The notes beneath the pieces were generated by a model. That model ran no database searches. It saw only the letters and a program-made list of their open reading frames with translations, and was not told where the DNA came from. Shown in pieces: positions 1 through 8,405 of a stretch of DNA of 64,000 bases (positions are counted from its first letter, which is position 1; every line of letters begins with the position of its first letter). Source of the stretch: Myxococcaceae bacterium JPH2 (lineage in GTDB: Bacteria; Myxococcota; Myxococcia; Myxococcales; Myxococcaceae); the NCBI GenBank assembly GCA_016458225.1, contig JAEMGR010000001.1, positions 186,001-250,000 on the forward strand, given 5' to 3'. A program made the position numbers and the translations under genes.

Positions 1-680
1 CCCTCCACGCGGACCTGGACGAGGCCTTCGCGCGCCACCCCGAGGAGCACTTCCTGCGCAACCATCGCGCCAGCGCCCGCGACGTGGCACGGCAGGAAGC
101 GGAGCGACTCCTCGCGGACGAAATCTGGGTGCGGGGTGACTTCGCTCGCGAGCAACTCCTGCGCGCCGGCGTCCCGGCGGAGCGGATTCGAGAGCTGCAC
201 CCTCGCCCCGAGACCGTCGACGCTTCGAGAGAGCGCACGTCCACGGGTCACCGCGTGACGCACCTGCACCGCGTGGCGCTGCTGGCGGGTCCGGCGCTCG
301 CGCGAATGGGCGCGCCCGAGGCCCTGGCCGCCCTGGAAGCCCGCCCTGAATGGACCCTCTGGGTGCGCCCCGCCGAGGACTCGGACCTGATGCGCCTGGA
401 GCATCCCCGGGTCCGCGTGGTGACGGCCCAGCAGCAGCAGGCCCTGGACGGTGTGGCTGCGGTGCTCGCCCCCGCCTGGTGCGAGAGCCAGCCGCCCGAA
501 CTGGCCCGAGCCATCGCCCGAGGCATCCCGGTCATCGCCACGGACCGGGCGGCGGGCTTCCTGCCCTGCCGCACCATCCCCCGAGGCAACGTCCCGGCCC
601 TGGTGGCGGAGCTGGATGCGCTCACGCCCCCACGCCGAAGCGCGCTCGCGCAGGGCAGCCCGCACCGGAACCCGCGGTAG
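1..680 (+). CDS. Glycosyltransferase, C-terminal part (5' truncated by window edge)
   Basis: The reading frame is open from base 3, so the start lies outside the window and the GTG near base 84 is internal. The visible part has a segment reading DEIWVRGDFAREQLLRAGVP followed by AERI, which resembles the 'position, then sugar-nucleotide' linker of GT-B (GT4-like) glycosyltransferases, and later a stretch with APAWCESQPPELARAIARG and PVIATD, resembling the C-terminal nucleotide-sugar binding half (normally E..G..ilEAmA.G.PVI). The E-x7-E spacing is only partly kept. The role (cell-surface glycan or glycolipid) is inferred from family only. It ends 24 bases before the convergent nucleoside phosphorylase, with a small hairpin across its stop codon. 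Confidence 0.6.
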   Translation, partial: LHADLDEAFARHPEEHFLRNHRASARDVARQEAERLLADEIWVRGDFAREQLLRAGVPAERIRELHPRPETVDASRERTSTGHRVTHLHRVALLAGPALARMGAPEALAALEARPEWTLWVRPAEDSDLMRLEHPRVRVVTAQQQQALDGVAAVLAPAWCESQPPELARAIARGIPVIATDRAAGFLPCRTIPRGNVPALVAELDALTPPRRSALAQGSPHRNPR

Positions 681-688
681 ACGCGGGT
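670..688. terminator. Small hairpin at convergent gene ends
   Basis: A 7-bp perfect inverted repeat (ACCCGCG / CGCGGGT, 5-nt loop) overlaps the stop codon of the upstream glycosyltransferase and lies just before the convergent phosphorylase end. There is no T-tract. It is a candidate bidirectional terminator only by position and symmetry. Confidence 0.35.
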
Positions 689-704
689 CCCGGCTTGGCG
701 CTCG

Positions 705-2009
705 CTACTCCACCCGCTCGATGACGAGCGGACGCGGCGCGGGCGCCTGGGCTCCCACGCGGTAGGCGGCCAGCAGGCGCGCCTTCACGTCCTCCACGGG
801 GGCCGCGTCGTTGTAGTGCACGCGCACCATCGGCTCGCCGCGCGTCACCGCGTCCCCCACCTTCTTCAGCAGGGTGAAGCCCACCGCCGGGTCGATGCGG
901 CTGTCCACGCGCTGGCGGCCCGCGCCGAGCGCCACCGCGGCCAGGCCCACGCCCTCGGTGTGGATGCTCGTCACGAAGCCATCCGCGGGCGCCACCACGT
1001 CCACGGTGGACCGCGCCGTGGGCAGGAGCGAGTAGTCGTCGATGGCGTGCGGGTCGCCGCCCTGCGACTGGACGATCTCCTTGAGCTTGCGCACCGCGCT
1101 GCCGTCCTCCACCGACTTGCGCAGCTTCTCGCGGGCCTCGGCCACCGAGCCGGCCTTCTTGCCCAGCACCAGCATCTCCGCCGTGAGCGCGTAGGTGATT
1201 TCGGTGTAGTCCTCGGGCGCGTCGCCGCGGAGCATGTCCACCGCCTCGCGGACCTCCAGCGCGTTGCCAATCTGCCGGCCCAGCGGCTGGTCCATGTCCG
1301 TCAGCAGCGCCACGACCTTGCGGTTCATCTCCGCGCCCAGGCCAATCATGGTGCGCGCCAGCGTGCGGGCGTCATCCACGGTCTTCATGAACGCGCCGCT
1401 GCCCACCTTCACGTCCAGCACGAGGGCGTCGATGCCCTCCGCCAGCTTCTTGCTCATGATGGACGAGGCAATCAGCGGGATGCAGTCCACCGTCGCCGTC
1501 ACGTCGCGCAGGGCGTAGAGCTTCTTGTCGGCGGGCGCCACCTGCGCCGTCTGGCCGATGAGGCAGCAGCCCACCTCGCGCACCAGCCGACGGTACTCGC
1601 TGGTGGGCAGGTCCACCCGGAAGCCGGGGATGGACTCCAGCTTGTCCAGCGTCCCGCCCGTGTGGCCCAGGCCTCGGCCTGAAATCATGGGCACCGGCAC
1701 GCCACAGGCCGCCGCCAGGGGCGCCAGGCTCAGGGAGACCTTGTCCCCCACGCCTCCCGTGGAGTGCTTGTCCACCTTCACCGCCGGCGTGTCCGAGAGG
1801 TCCAGCACCTCGCCGGACTCCAGCATCGCCCGGGCCCACGCGCCCAGCTCCCGCGCGTCCAGCCCCTTGAAGAAGATGGCCATGCACATGGCGGCCATCT
1901 GGTAGTCCGCTACCGTGCCCGCGGTGTATGCCTCGATGAATGCCCGGATGTCCGACGGGTCCAGCTTCTGGCCGTCGCGCTTGGCCTTGATGAGCTCGTA
2001 GGGTTGCAC
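705..2009 (-). CDS. deoA: Pyrimidine-nucleoside phosphorylase (thymidine phosphorylase family)
   Basis: Catalyses phosphorolysis of thymidine/deoxyuridine/uridine to free base plus (deoxy)ribose-1-phosphate in the cytoplasm. The family signature SGRGLGHTGGTLDKLESIPG is present, as is the phosphate-binding KHSTGGVGDK stretch; the length from the chosen start (434 aa) equals that usual for the family. An upstream in-frame ATG at 2069 would add 20 unusual residues. I prefer the GTG at 2009 because the protein then begins MQPYELIKAKRDG, exactly the normal N-terminus. It is divergent from the nucleoside ABC importer (78-base gap), so import and phosphorolysis are probably co-regulated. The product deoxyribose-1-phosphate would need a mutase and DeoC; both candidates are encoded at 9.1-12.2 kb. 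Confidence 0.93.
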   Translation of the reverse strand: MQPYELIKAKRDGQKLDPSDIRAFIEAYTAGTVADYQMAAMCMAIFFKGLDARELGAWARAMLESGEVLDLSDTPAVKVDKHSTGGVGDKVSLSLAPLAAACGVPVPMISGRGLGHTGGTLDKLESIPGFRVDLPTSEYRRLVREVGCCLIGQTAQVAPADKKLYALRDVTATVDCIPLIASSIMSKKLAEGIDALVLDVKVGSGAFMKTVDDARTLARTMIGLGAEMNRKVVALLTDMDQPLGRQIGNALEVREAVDMLRGDAPEDYTEITYALTAEMLVLGKKAGSVAEAREKLRKSVEDGSAVRKLKEIVQSQGGDPHAIDDYSLLPTARSTVDVVAPADGFVTSIHTEGVGLAAVALGAGRQRVDSRIDPAVGFTLLKKVGDAVTRGEPMVRVHYNDAAPVEDVKARLLAAYRVGAQAPAPRPLVIERVE

Positions 2010-2086
2010 AAGGTCAGGCCATACCAGGAACAGTGCCCCCCATGCACTCCGGGAAAGGCGCCTGAGCATCTGGTAGATACCGGGAA

Positions 2087-3286
2087 ATGATGCAACGCCG
2101 ACTCCTGGTCCTCGCCCTGGCCGCGCTTGCGTGCGCGTGCTCCAAGAAGAAGGAAGAGCCGTCTTCGGGCCCCGCCCCGACCCCGGCCGCCACCGCCCAG
2201 GCGGCCGAGAAGGCCCCCAACGCCGTGGGACTCGTCATCGACGTGGGCGGGCGCGGCGACCACTCCTTCAACGACGCGGCCCTCCGAGGCCTGGAGCTGT
2301 GGGCGTCCGGCAAGCGCTACGAGGGCGGCCGCTACGTGGACGCCTCGGCCGAGGAGCTGCGCGAGTCCATTTCCTCGGACCTGGCCTCCATCGCCCCGAA
2401 CATCAAGCCCCTGGCGGTCAAGCCGCTGGTCCTCCAGAGCAAGGCCCAGGAGGACTACGCCCCCAACCTCCAGCTCCTCGTCGAGCAGGGCGCGCAGCTC
2501 ACCATCGGCAATGGCTACATGCTGGCCAACGCCGTGCGCGACGTGGCCACGGAGAACCCGAAGTCCCTCTTCCTGCTCATCGACAGCCAGGTGCTGGATG
2601 CGCAGGGCAAGGCGCGGCAGCTCCCCAACGTGCGCACCATCCTGTTCAAGGAGCAGGAGGGCAGCTTCCTCGTGGGCGCGCTCGCGGGGCTGGTGACGAA
2701 GACGGGCAAGGTGGGCTTCGTGGGAGGCATCGAGGTGCCGCTCATCAAGCGCTTCGAGACGGGCTACCGCGCGGGCGTCATGACGACGAACCCGAAGGCG
2801 GCGGCGAGCCTGATGGGCGTCTACACGGGCAGCTTCAACAGCGTGGCGGCCGGCAAGCAGGTGGCGCAGGACCTCATCGCCAAGGGCGCGGACGTCGTCT
2901 TCCACGCGGCGGGCGCGGACGGGCTGGGCGTCATCCAGGCGGTGAAGGAGGCGCGCGCGGCGGGCAAGAGCGTGTACGCCATCGGCGTGGACTCGGACCA
3001 GTCGCACCTGGCGCCGGACGCCATCCTCACGTCCATGGTGAAGCACACCGACCTCGCGGTGTACCAGGCGTCGCGCGACCTGCTCGACGGCAAGCTCCTG
3101 GCGGGTGAGCAGGTGCTCGGGCTGAAGGAGAACGGCGTGGGCATGGCCGACGTGCGCGTGGACTTCCCGGGCAAGGCGGAGGCGCTCCAGAAGGTGGAGG
3201 CGCTGCGCCAGCGCATCGTGGCGGGTCAGCTCTCGGTGCCGGGCACGCAGGCGGAACTCGCCTCCTTCCAGGCTGTCGCGCCCTGA
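2087..3286 (+). CDS. BMP-family nucleoside-binding lipoprotein of ABC importer
   Basis: Substrate-binding protein of the Med/BmpA/PnrA family, which bind purine or pyrimidine nucleosides at the outer face of the inner membrane. The N-terminus is a lipoprotein signal (hydrophobic run ending in LACAC then SKKKEE). The mature part carries the family pattern: GLVIDVGGRGDHSFNDAA near the start, GSFLVGALAG with VGFVGGIEVPLIKRFETGY in the middle, and VYAIGVDSDQ later. 399 aa is slightly longer than usual because of a Pro/Ala-rich linker after the lipid anchor. It is the first gene of a four-gene operon; its stop overlaps the likely start of the ATPase gene. Confidence 0.93.
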   Translation: MMQRRLLVLALAALACACSKKKEEPSSGPAPTPAATAQAAEKAPNAVGLVIDVGGRGDHSFNDAALRGLELWASGKRYEGGRYVDASAEELRESISSDLASIAPNIKPLAVKPLVLQSKAQEDYAPNLQLLVEQGAQLTIGNGYMLANAVRDVATENPKSLFLLIDSQVLDAQGKARQLPNVRTILFKEQEGSFLVGALAGLVTKTGKVGFVGGIEVPLIKRFETGYRAGVMTTNPKAAASLMGVYTGSFNSVAAGKQVAQDLIAKGADVVFHAAGADGLGVIQAVKEARAAGKSVYAIGVDSDQSHLAPDAILTSMVKHTDLAVYQASRDLLDGKLLAGEQVLGLKENGVGMADVRVDFPGKAEALQKVEALRQRIVAGQLSVPGTQAELASFQAVAP

Positions 3287-4797
3287 TTTCCCTCCGGCAT
3301 ATCTCCAAGAGTTTCGGAGCGGTCAGCGCGCTGGATGACGTGTCGCTCGACATCCGCGAGGGCGAGCTGCTCGCGGTGGTGGGCGAGAACGGCGCGGGCA
3401 AGTCCAGCCTGATGAACGTGCTGTACGGGCTGTACCAGCCGGACGCCGGAGAGCTGGTGCTGGACGGTCAGCCCGTGCGCTTCAAGAGTCCGCGCGACGC
3501 CATCGCGCGCGGCATCGGCATGGTGCACCAGCACTTCATGCTCGTGCCCACGCTGAGCGTGGCGGAGAACGTGGTGCTCGGCCGCGAGCCCACCCGCCGT
3601 GGCGTGTTCGACGTGGAGCGCGCGTGCGAGGAGGTGGCCGCCACCTGCCAGCGCTTCGGGTTCCAGTTGGAGCCGCGCGCCCGCGTGGACACGCTCACGG
3701 TGGGCTCGCAGCAGAAGGTGGAGATCGTCAAGGCGCTGCACCGAGGCGCCCAGGTGCTCATCCTCGATGAGCCCACCGCGGTCCTCACGCCCCAGGAGGC
3801 CGAGGAGCTGGCGCGCGTCATGCGCGGACTCGTGGCACAGGGGCGCACCGTGGTGCTCATCAGCCACAAGCTCGAGGAGGTGCTCGGCGTCTCCAGTCGC
3901 GTGGCGGTGATGCGCCGAGGCCGGCTGGTGACGGAGGTCCGTGCGCAAGACACCACCGCCGCCGCGCTGTCCTCGCTCATGGTGGGCGACTGCCAGCCCG
4001 TCGCGGCCCAGGTGTCGACCGAGGCGCATGCGCCGGGGCCCGTGGTGCTCGACGCGAAGGACCTCAAGGCCGTGGGCGACAACGGCCGCCCCGCCCTTCG
4101 AGGCGTGAGCCTGACAGTGCACGCGGGAGAAATCGTCGGCATCGCGGGCGTGGACGGCAACGGTCAGCGCGAGCTGGCCGAGGTGCTCACCGGACTGCGC
4201 TCGCTGGAGAGCGGTGAGGGCACGTTGCTCGGCGGTGGCCTGGGACGCTTGACGCCCGCCGAGGCGCGCCGCCGGGGCGTGGGCCACGTGCCCGAGGATC
4301 GCCTGCGCCGCGCGGTGGTGAAGGACATGACGGTGGAGGAGAACGTGGCCCTGGGCCGACACGCCCAGCCTCCCTTCGCCAAGGGCCCGTGGGTGGACTT
4401 CGCCGGGCGCCGCGAGCGGGCGGAGAAGCTGCTGCGGGACTACGACGTGCGCCCGCCGGACCCCGAGCTGCCGCTGCGCGCGCTGTCCGGAGGCAACCAG
4501 CAGAAGGTCGTGGTGGCGCGCGAGCTGGACGCCGACCCGAAGCTGCTCGTGGTGGTGCAGCCCACGCGCGGGTTGGACATCGGCGCGGTGGCGCAGGTGC
4601 ACGCCCGGCTGCGCGAGGCGCGAGCCCGAGGCGCGGGAGTGTTGATGGTGTCGCTGGACCTGGAGGAAGTGCTGGCGCTGTCCGACCGCGTCTATGTGCT
4701 GTTCGAGGGCCGGGTGACGGGCACGTTCACGCGCGCCGAGTTCGACGAGCGCGAGCTGGGCCGCCGCATGACGGGAGCGGAGGCGGCCCATGGGTGA
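3283..4797 (+). CDS. Nucleoside ABC transporter, dual ATP-binding protein (CTG start)
   Basis: Two fused ATPase domains, as in the NupO/YufO and RbsA groups that energise nucleoside or sugar uptake. Domain 1: Walker A GENGAGKSSL, Walker B VLILDEPTA, H-loop ISHK, with a degenerate signature LTVGSQQ. Domain 2: degenerate Walker A GVDGNGQREL, signature LSGGNQQKVV and the typical QPTRGLDIG. Start: the first in-frame ATG/GTG (3340) would delete the first beta strand (LRHISKSFGAVSALDDV), conserved in the family, and no ATG/GTG/TTG lies upstream in frame. CTG at 3283 overlaps the previous TGA as CTGA, the same geometry as an ATGA junction; ATT at 3286 is the alternative. From CTG the protein is 504 aa, the normal length. 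Confidence 0.9.
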   Translation: MISLRHISKSFGAVSALDDVSLDIREGELLAVVGENGAGKSSLMNVLYGLYQPDAGELVLDGQPVRFKSPRDAIARGIGMVHQHFMLVPTLSVAENVVLGREPTRRGVFDVERACEEVAATCQRFGFQLEPRARVDTLTVGSQQKVEIVKALHRGAQVLILDEPTAVLTPQEAEELARVMRGLVAQGRTVVLISHKLEEVLGVSSRVAVMRRGRLVTEVRAQDTTAAALSSLMVGDCQPVAAQVSTEAHAPGPVVLDAKDLKAVGDNGRPALRGVSLTVHAGEIVGIAGVDGNGQRELAEVLTGLRSLESGEGTLLGGGLGRLTPAEARRRGVGHVPEDRLRRAVVKDMTVEENVALGRHAQPPFAKGPWVDFAGRRERAEKLLRDYDVRPPDPELPLRALSGGNQQKVVVARELDADPKLLVVVQPTRGLDIGAVAQVHARLREARARGAGVLMVSLDLEEVLALSDRVYVLFEGRVTGTFTRAEFDERELGRRMTGAEAAHG

Positions 4798-5920
4798 GCG
4801 CGCGAGGCAGGCCCTCCCCTCGGTGCTGTCGGTGCTCCTGGCGCTGGTGCTGTGTTGGATCGCCATCGCGATGACTCGCGACGTGGACACCGCCACCCGC
4901 GCCTATCTCCAGATGTTCTGGGGCGGCGTGGGCAACTGGCCCGCGTTCCTCGACGGCGGACCGGTGAGCGCCCTCACCCGCCCGCTCGGCGAGGCCGCGA
5001 TGAAGGCGGCGCTGCTGACGCTCACGGGCTTGTCCGTGGCGGTGGCCTTCAAGGTCGGCCTGTTCAACATCGGCGCGCAGGGGCAGATGATTCTGGGCGC
5101 GCTCGCCGCGGCGGTGGTGGGTGCGCAGCTGAACGTGCCCGCGGTGTTCCACATCCCGGCCGCACTGGCGGCCGCCGCGCTCGCCGGAGGCTTGTGGGCT
5201 GGCATCGCCGCCACGCTGCGCATCCGGCGCGGCGTGCACGAGGTCATCTCCACCATCATGCTGAACTGGGTAGCGGTGAGCCTGGTGGACAACTGGCTCG
5301 TCATCGGGCCGCTCAAGGCCGTGGCCCAGGGGCAGCAGTCCTCCATCACCGGCACCGCGGAGATCCTCTCCAGCGCGCAGCTGCCGCGCCTGTTGGGCGA
5401 CCTGTCTCGCCTCAACCTGGGCTTCCCGCTGGCGCTCGCCGCGGCGGTGGGTGTGGACCTGTGGCTCAAGCGCCTGCGCGTGGGCTTCGAGACGCGCGCG
5501 GTGGGCCTGGGACCGGACGCGGCGCGCACGGCGGGCATCCCCGTGGCGTGGCGCACGGGACAGGCCATGGTGCTGGCGGGCGCCATGGCGGGACTTGCGG
5601 GCGCGGTGCTGGTGCTCGGCACCGAGGGGCGCTACCCCGGCACGCTCGGCGCACCCTATGGCTTCGACGGCATCGCCATCGCGCTCATCGGCAACAACAA
5701 TCCCCTGGGCCTCACCGTGGCGGCGCTCGTCTTCGGCGTGCTGCGCGCGGGAGGCACACGCATGCAGCTGTTGGGTGTGCACAAGAGCTTCCCGGAGCTG
5801 ATTCAAGGGCTGGCGCTGCTGTTCGTCGCGGGCCGGCTCATCTGGCTCGCCGTCCTGCGCCGCCGGCCTCGCGCCGTGGTCGCGCCCGCCGCTCCGGTGG
5901 TGGAGGTCCCCCGTGCTTGA
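4790..5920 (+). CDS. Nucleoside ABC transporter permease 1
   Basis: Inner-membrane permease of the BPD_transp_2 (LivHM-like) family, the YufP/NupP position in nucleoside importers. It has about ten hydrophobic segments, the family stretch GLFNIGAQGQMILGALAAA, and the EVISTIMLNWVAVSLV stretch that contacts the ATPase. It starts 8 bases inside the ATPase gene, implying translational coupling. The C-terminus is a short Arg- and Pro-rich cytoplasmic tail. Confidence 0.92.
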   Translation: MGERARQALPSVLSVLLALVLCWIAIAMTRDVDTATRAYLQMFWGGVGNWPAFLDGGPVSALTRPLGEAAMKAALLTLTGLSVAVAFKVGLFNIGAQGQMILGALAAAVVGAQLNVPAVFHIPAALAAAALAGGLWAGIAATLRIRRGVHEVISTIMLNWVAVSLVDNWLVIGPLKAVAQGQQSSITGTAEILSSAQLPRLLGDLSRLNLGFPLALAAAVGVDLWLKRLRVGFETRAVGLGPDAARTAGIPVAWRTGQAMVLAGAMAGLAGAVLVLGTEGRYPGTLGAPYGFDGIAIALIGNNNPLGLTVAALVFGVLRAGGTRMQLLGVHKSFPELIQGLALLFVAGRLIWLAVLRRRPRAVVAPAAPVVEVPRA

Positions 5921-6842
5921 GGTGCTCCACTCGCTGCTGTTCTCCACGCTGGACGCGGCACCGGCCCTGGTGTTCGCCGCGCTGGGCGCCGTACTGTCCG
6001 AGCGCGCGGGCGTGGTGGACGTGGGCGTCGAGGGAATGATGCGCGCGGGCGCCTTCTGCGCGGCCGTGGCGGCCCTGGCGATGCCCACCCCCCTCGCGGT
6101 GCTGGTGGGCATGGGCGCGGGCGCCGGCATGGCGGCCATCCACGGCTGGCTGTGCATCCGCTGGCGCTCGGACCAGGTGGTGTCCGGCATGGCGCTCAAC
6201 CTCGTGGCGCTCGCGGGCGGCACCTTCCTGCTCGAGTCCCTCTTCGGCCCCAACGGCACGCCGCCCATCACCCAGCTGTCGCGCTGGGACATCCCGGGAC
6301 TTGCCTCGGTGCCCGTGCTGGGCGCGCTCTCCGGACACGCCGCGCCTACCTACCTTGCGCTCCTGCTGCCCTTCCTCTTCCAGGGGCTGCTGACGCGCAC
6401 GCCGCTGGGCCTGCGACTGCGCGCCGTGGGCGACAAGCCGCACGCGGTGGCCACGCTCGGCCTGTCCGTGCCCGCGCTGCGCTGGGGCGCGGTGGTGGGC
6501 GGGGGACTCCTGGCCGGACTCGGGGGCGCGGTGCTCTCCACGGCCGTATTGGATCGCTTCGAGCAGCACACTCCCGCGGGGCTCGGCTTCATGGCCCTGG
6601 CCGCCATGGTCTTCGGTCGCTGGACGCCCGTGGGCGCATTCCTCGCCGCGCTCTTCTTCGCGTTCGGAAACGCGCTGCGCATTGGCCTCGCGTCCAGCGC
6701 GCCCCACTTGATGGACCTCGTACCGCAGGGCGTCTTGCTCGCCCTCCCCTATCTGATGACATTGGTCCTGCTGGGCCTGCAGGGACAGCGCAGCAGTGCC
6801 CCCGCCGCCCTCGGTGTCCCCTTCGAGCAGGAGTCCCGCTGA
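5913..6842 (+). CDS. Nucleoside ABC transporter permease 2
   Basis: Second, shorter permease (309 aa) of the same family (YufQ/NupQ position). It shows the diagnostic ERAGVVDVGVEGMMRAGAF stretch (commonly N-LG-EG-M in this family), then VVSGMALNLVA and a late GLGFMALAAMVFGRWTP segment. GTG start, 8-base overlap with permease 1. Last gene of the importer operon; the two permeases probably form the heterodimeric channel. About 60 bases downstream lies a near-perfect hairpin. Confidence 0.92.
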   Translation: MLEVLHSLLFSTLDAAPALVFAALGAVLSERAGVVDVGVEGMMRAGAFCAAVAALAMPTPLAVLVGMGAGAGMAAIHGWLCIRWRSDQVVSGMALNLVALAGGTFLLESLFGPNGTPPITQLSRWDIPGLASVPVLGALSGHAAPTYLALLLPFLFQGLLTRTPLGLRLRAVGDKPHAVATLGLSVPALRWGAVVGGGLLAGLGGAVLSTAVLDRFEQHTPAGLGFMALAAMVFGRWTPVGAFLAALFFAFGNALRIGLASSAPHLMDLVPQGVLLALPYLMTLVLLGLQGQRSSAPAALGVPFEQESR

Positions 6843-7190
6843 GTCGGGTGCGGCACCGGGTCTGTTCAAACCTGGGTCAACTCTGATTCTTGGTCTCCAT
6901 TGACTCACTCGCGTTCGCGAGTGGGGCTCGGTCCGACGCGCCTGATCGCGATGCGGGGAGTTCAAGCCCGCGCCACGACTGGGCTTGTCGGGAACGCATC
7001 AATCAAGACGCGCGCTTCAGCGTGGGTGGACCCACGGCATGCGGCTGGCATGTGCCCAAGGCCATGACGGACCGCGTGCCGGAGTCGACCCGGACGCCGG
7101 GGGGAGTCTGAGCCTGCCCGGCACGCGGTTCGCGAAACACAGGACGACACCCGGGTGCATCGGGCCCGGTCACGACGGCGGGGTGGCGTG
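6843..7190. other. Intergenic region of about 350 bases
   Basis: No convincing gene. Small open frames here have no homology signal that I recognise and lack a consistent ribosome site. It contains a perfect inverted repeat at 6906-6923 and would have to carry the promoter of the downstream signalling gene; I see no clear -35/-10 pair. Confidence 0.5.
6906..6923. terminator. Palindromic hairpin downstream of the ABC importer
   Basis: CACTCGCG-TT-CGCGAGTG, an 8-bp perfect inverted repeat 63 bases after the last permease stop. There is no T-tract, so it may be a terminator or transcript-end stabiliser, or an operator for the next gene. Confidence 0.35.
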
Positions 7191-8360
7191 ATGCGGGAGA
7201 CGACGGGAACGACCGCGGCGAACCGACCGCGAGTCCTGGCGGTGGACGTGGAGTCGGGAGGCGCGGAGCGAGTCCGCTCCATCCTGGCACCCGCGGGCTA
7301 TGACGTCCTGCCCGCGCGGGGAACCACCGCGGCGCTCGAGGCCGCGGCACACCAAACCGCGGACTTGGTGCTCCTGGACGTGGAGCGCGCCGGCACGGTG
7401 GGGCTCGAGGCCTTCCGGCGCCTGCGCGAGGAGCTGCGGCGGCCCTCGCTGCCCATCCTCATGCTCACGCCGTCCGCGGATCGCCAGACGCGCCGCGAGG
7501 TGCTGGAGGCCGGCGTGGATGACCTGCTCATCACCGAGCCACTGGACGCACAGGAGCTGAAGGTGCGCGTCCACACCCTGCTCGAGCTGAAGTCCCACCG
7601 CGAGGACAGCGGGCCGCGCGAGGCACTCCAGGATCCACGCCAGCGCTGGGTCCGCATGGAGCGGCTGGCGCGCGTGGGGACGCTGGCGGCGGACGTGGCG
7701 CAGCAGCTCGGCCAGCTGGGGGAAGGACTCCAGCGAGCACTGGAGCACGTGCGCTCGCGAGCGGCCCAGGGCCTGGCTCCGGATCCCGAGGAACTGCACC
7801 GCCTGGGGCACGCGGGCGAGCAGATGCGGCTGCACGGCCAGCACCTGCTGTCGCTCGGTCCGACGGGCCCGGCGGACATCCAGCGCTTCGACCTGCGAAC
7901 CCTGGTGCCCGAGGTCCTCAAGCGCATGCGCGCGAAGGGACGATTGGGCCAGGCGGACGTGCGGATGGTGCTGCCGGAGGACCCCATCGGCGGCGTGTTC
8001 AACCGGCGTCAGCTGGAGCAGGTGCTGGTGGAGCTGGTGAGCAACGCCGTGGACGCACTGGAAGACGTCACGGATCGGCCGCGCGTGGTGCATGTGGGCG
8101 TGGAGCTGCCCGACATGTTCGGCGACTTCGGGCCCCGCTTCTTCGTGAAGGACAACGGCATCGGCATCTTCGAGGACGAGCTGCAGGCCGTCTTCGCGCC
8201 GTACTACACGACCAAGGCGCCCGACCGGAACGTGGGGCTGGGCCTCACCGTGGCGCGCACCTTGGTGGAGTCCATGGGTGGCAAGCTCATGGCGAGGAGC
8301 CTCGTCAACGTGGGCAGCACCTTCACGGTGGAGCTGCCCGAGCAGACAGCCTCCTGGTAG
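7191..8360 (+). CDS. Atypical receiver - histidine kinase protein with degenerate phosphorelay residues
   Basis: N-terminal CheY-like receiver (about residues 14-135), a dimerisation/histidine-phosphotransfer-like helix pair (about 155-240), then an HATPase_c domain with N box ELVSNAVDAL, G1 DNGIGI, F box FAPYYTTK and G2 GLGLTV. The receiver keeps a candidate phospho-acceptor Asp63 (VLLDVE) and Thr93, but the invariant Lys is Glu116 (ITEPLD), and the usual Asp-Asp acid pair is only partly kept (AVDVES). In the kinase helix the expected VAHEINNPL reads VAQQLGQL, so the phospho-accepting His is Gln171. I chose ATG 7191 (GGGGTGG upstream) over GTG 7155. The ATPase domain looks intact, so it may bind ATP and act as a scaffold or partner kinase. 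Confidence 0.85.
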   Translation: MRETTGTTAANRPRVLAVDVESGGAERVRSILAPAGYDVLPARGTTAALEAAAHQTADLVLLDVERAGTVGLEAFRRLREELRRPSLPILMLTPSADRQTRREVLEAGVDDLLITEPLDAQELKVRVHTLLELKSHREDSGPREALQDPRQRWVRMERLARVGTLAADVAQQLGQLGEGLQRALEHVRSRAAQGLAPDPEELHRLGHAGEQMRLHGQHLLSLGPTGPADIQRFDLRTLVPEVLKRMRAKGRLGQADVRMVLPEDPIGGVFNRRQLEQVLVELVSNAVDALEDVTDRPRVVHVGVELPDMFGDFGPRFFVKDNGIGIFEDELQAVFAPYYTTKAPDRNVGLGLTVARTLVESMGGKLMARSLVNVGSTFTVELPEQTASW

Positions 8361-8362
8361 GC

Positions 8363-8393
8363 CGCGCGGGCCGCCCTCCCTCGGGCCCGCGCG
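8363..8393. terminator. Bidirectional GC-rich hairpin between convergent genes
   Basis: A 10-bp stem (CGCGCGGGCC pairing with GGCCCGCGCG) with a pyrimidine-rich 11-nt loop, starting 2 bases after the kinase stop and 12 bases before the convergent barrel gene end. No U-tract; position and symmetry support a shared terminator. Confidence 0.55.
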
Positions 8394-8405
8394 CGCCTGG
8401 GAGAC

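Noticed and set aside
3226-4896. Minus-strand 556-codon frame across the ABC ATPase
   Set aside because: His/Gln/Arg-rich shadow of a clear ABC gene.
6890-7191. Small frames between the ABC operon and the kinase gene as genes
   Set aside because: No ribosome site or recognisable domain.
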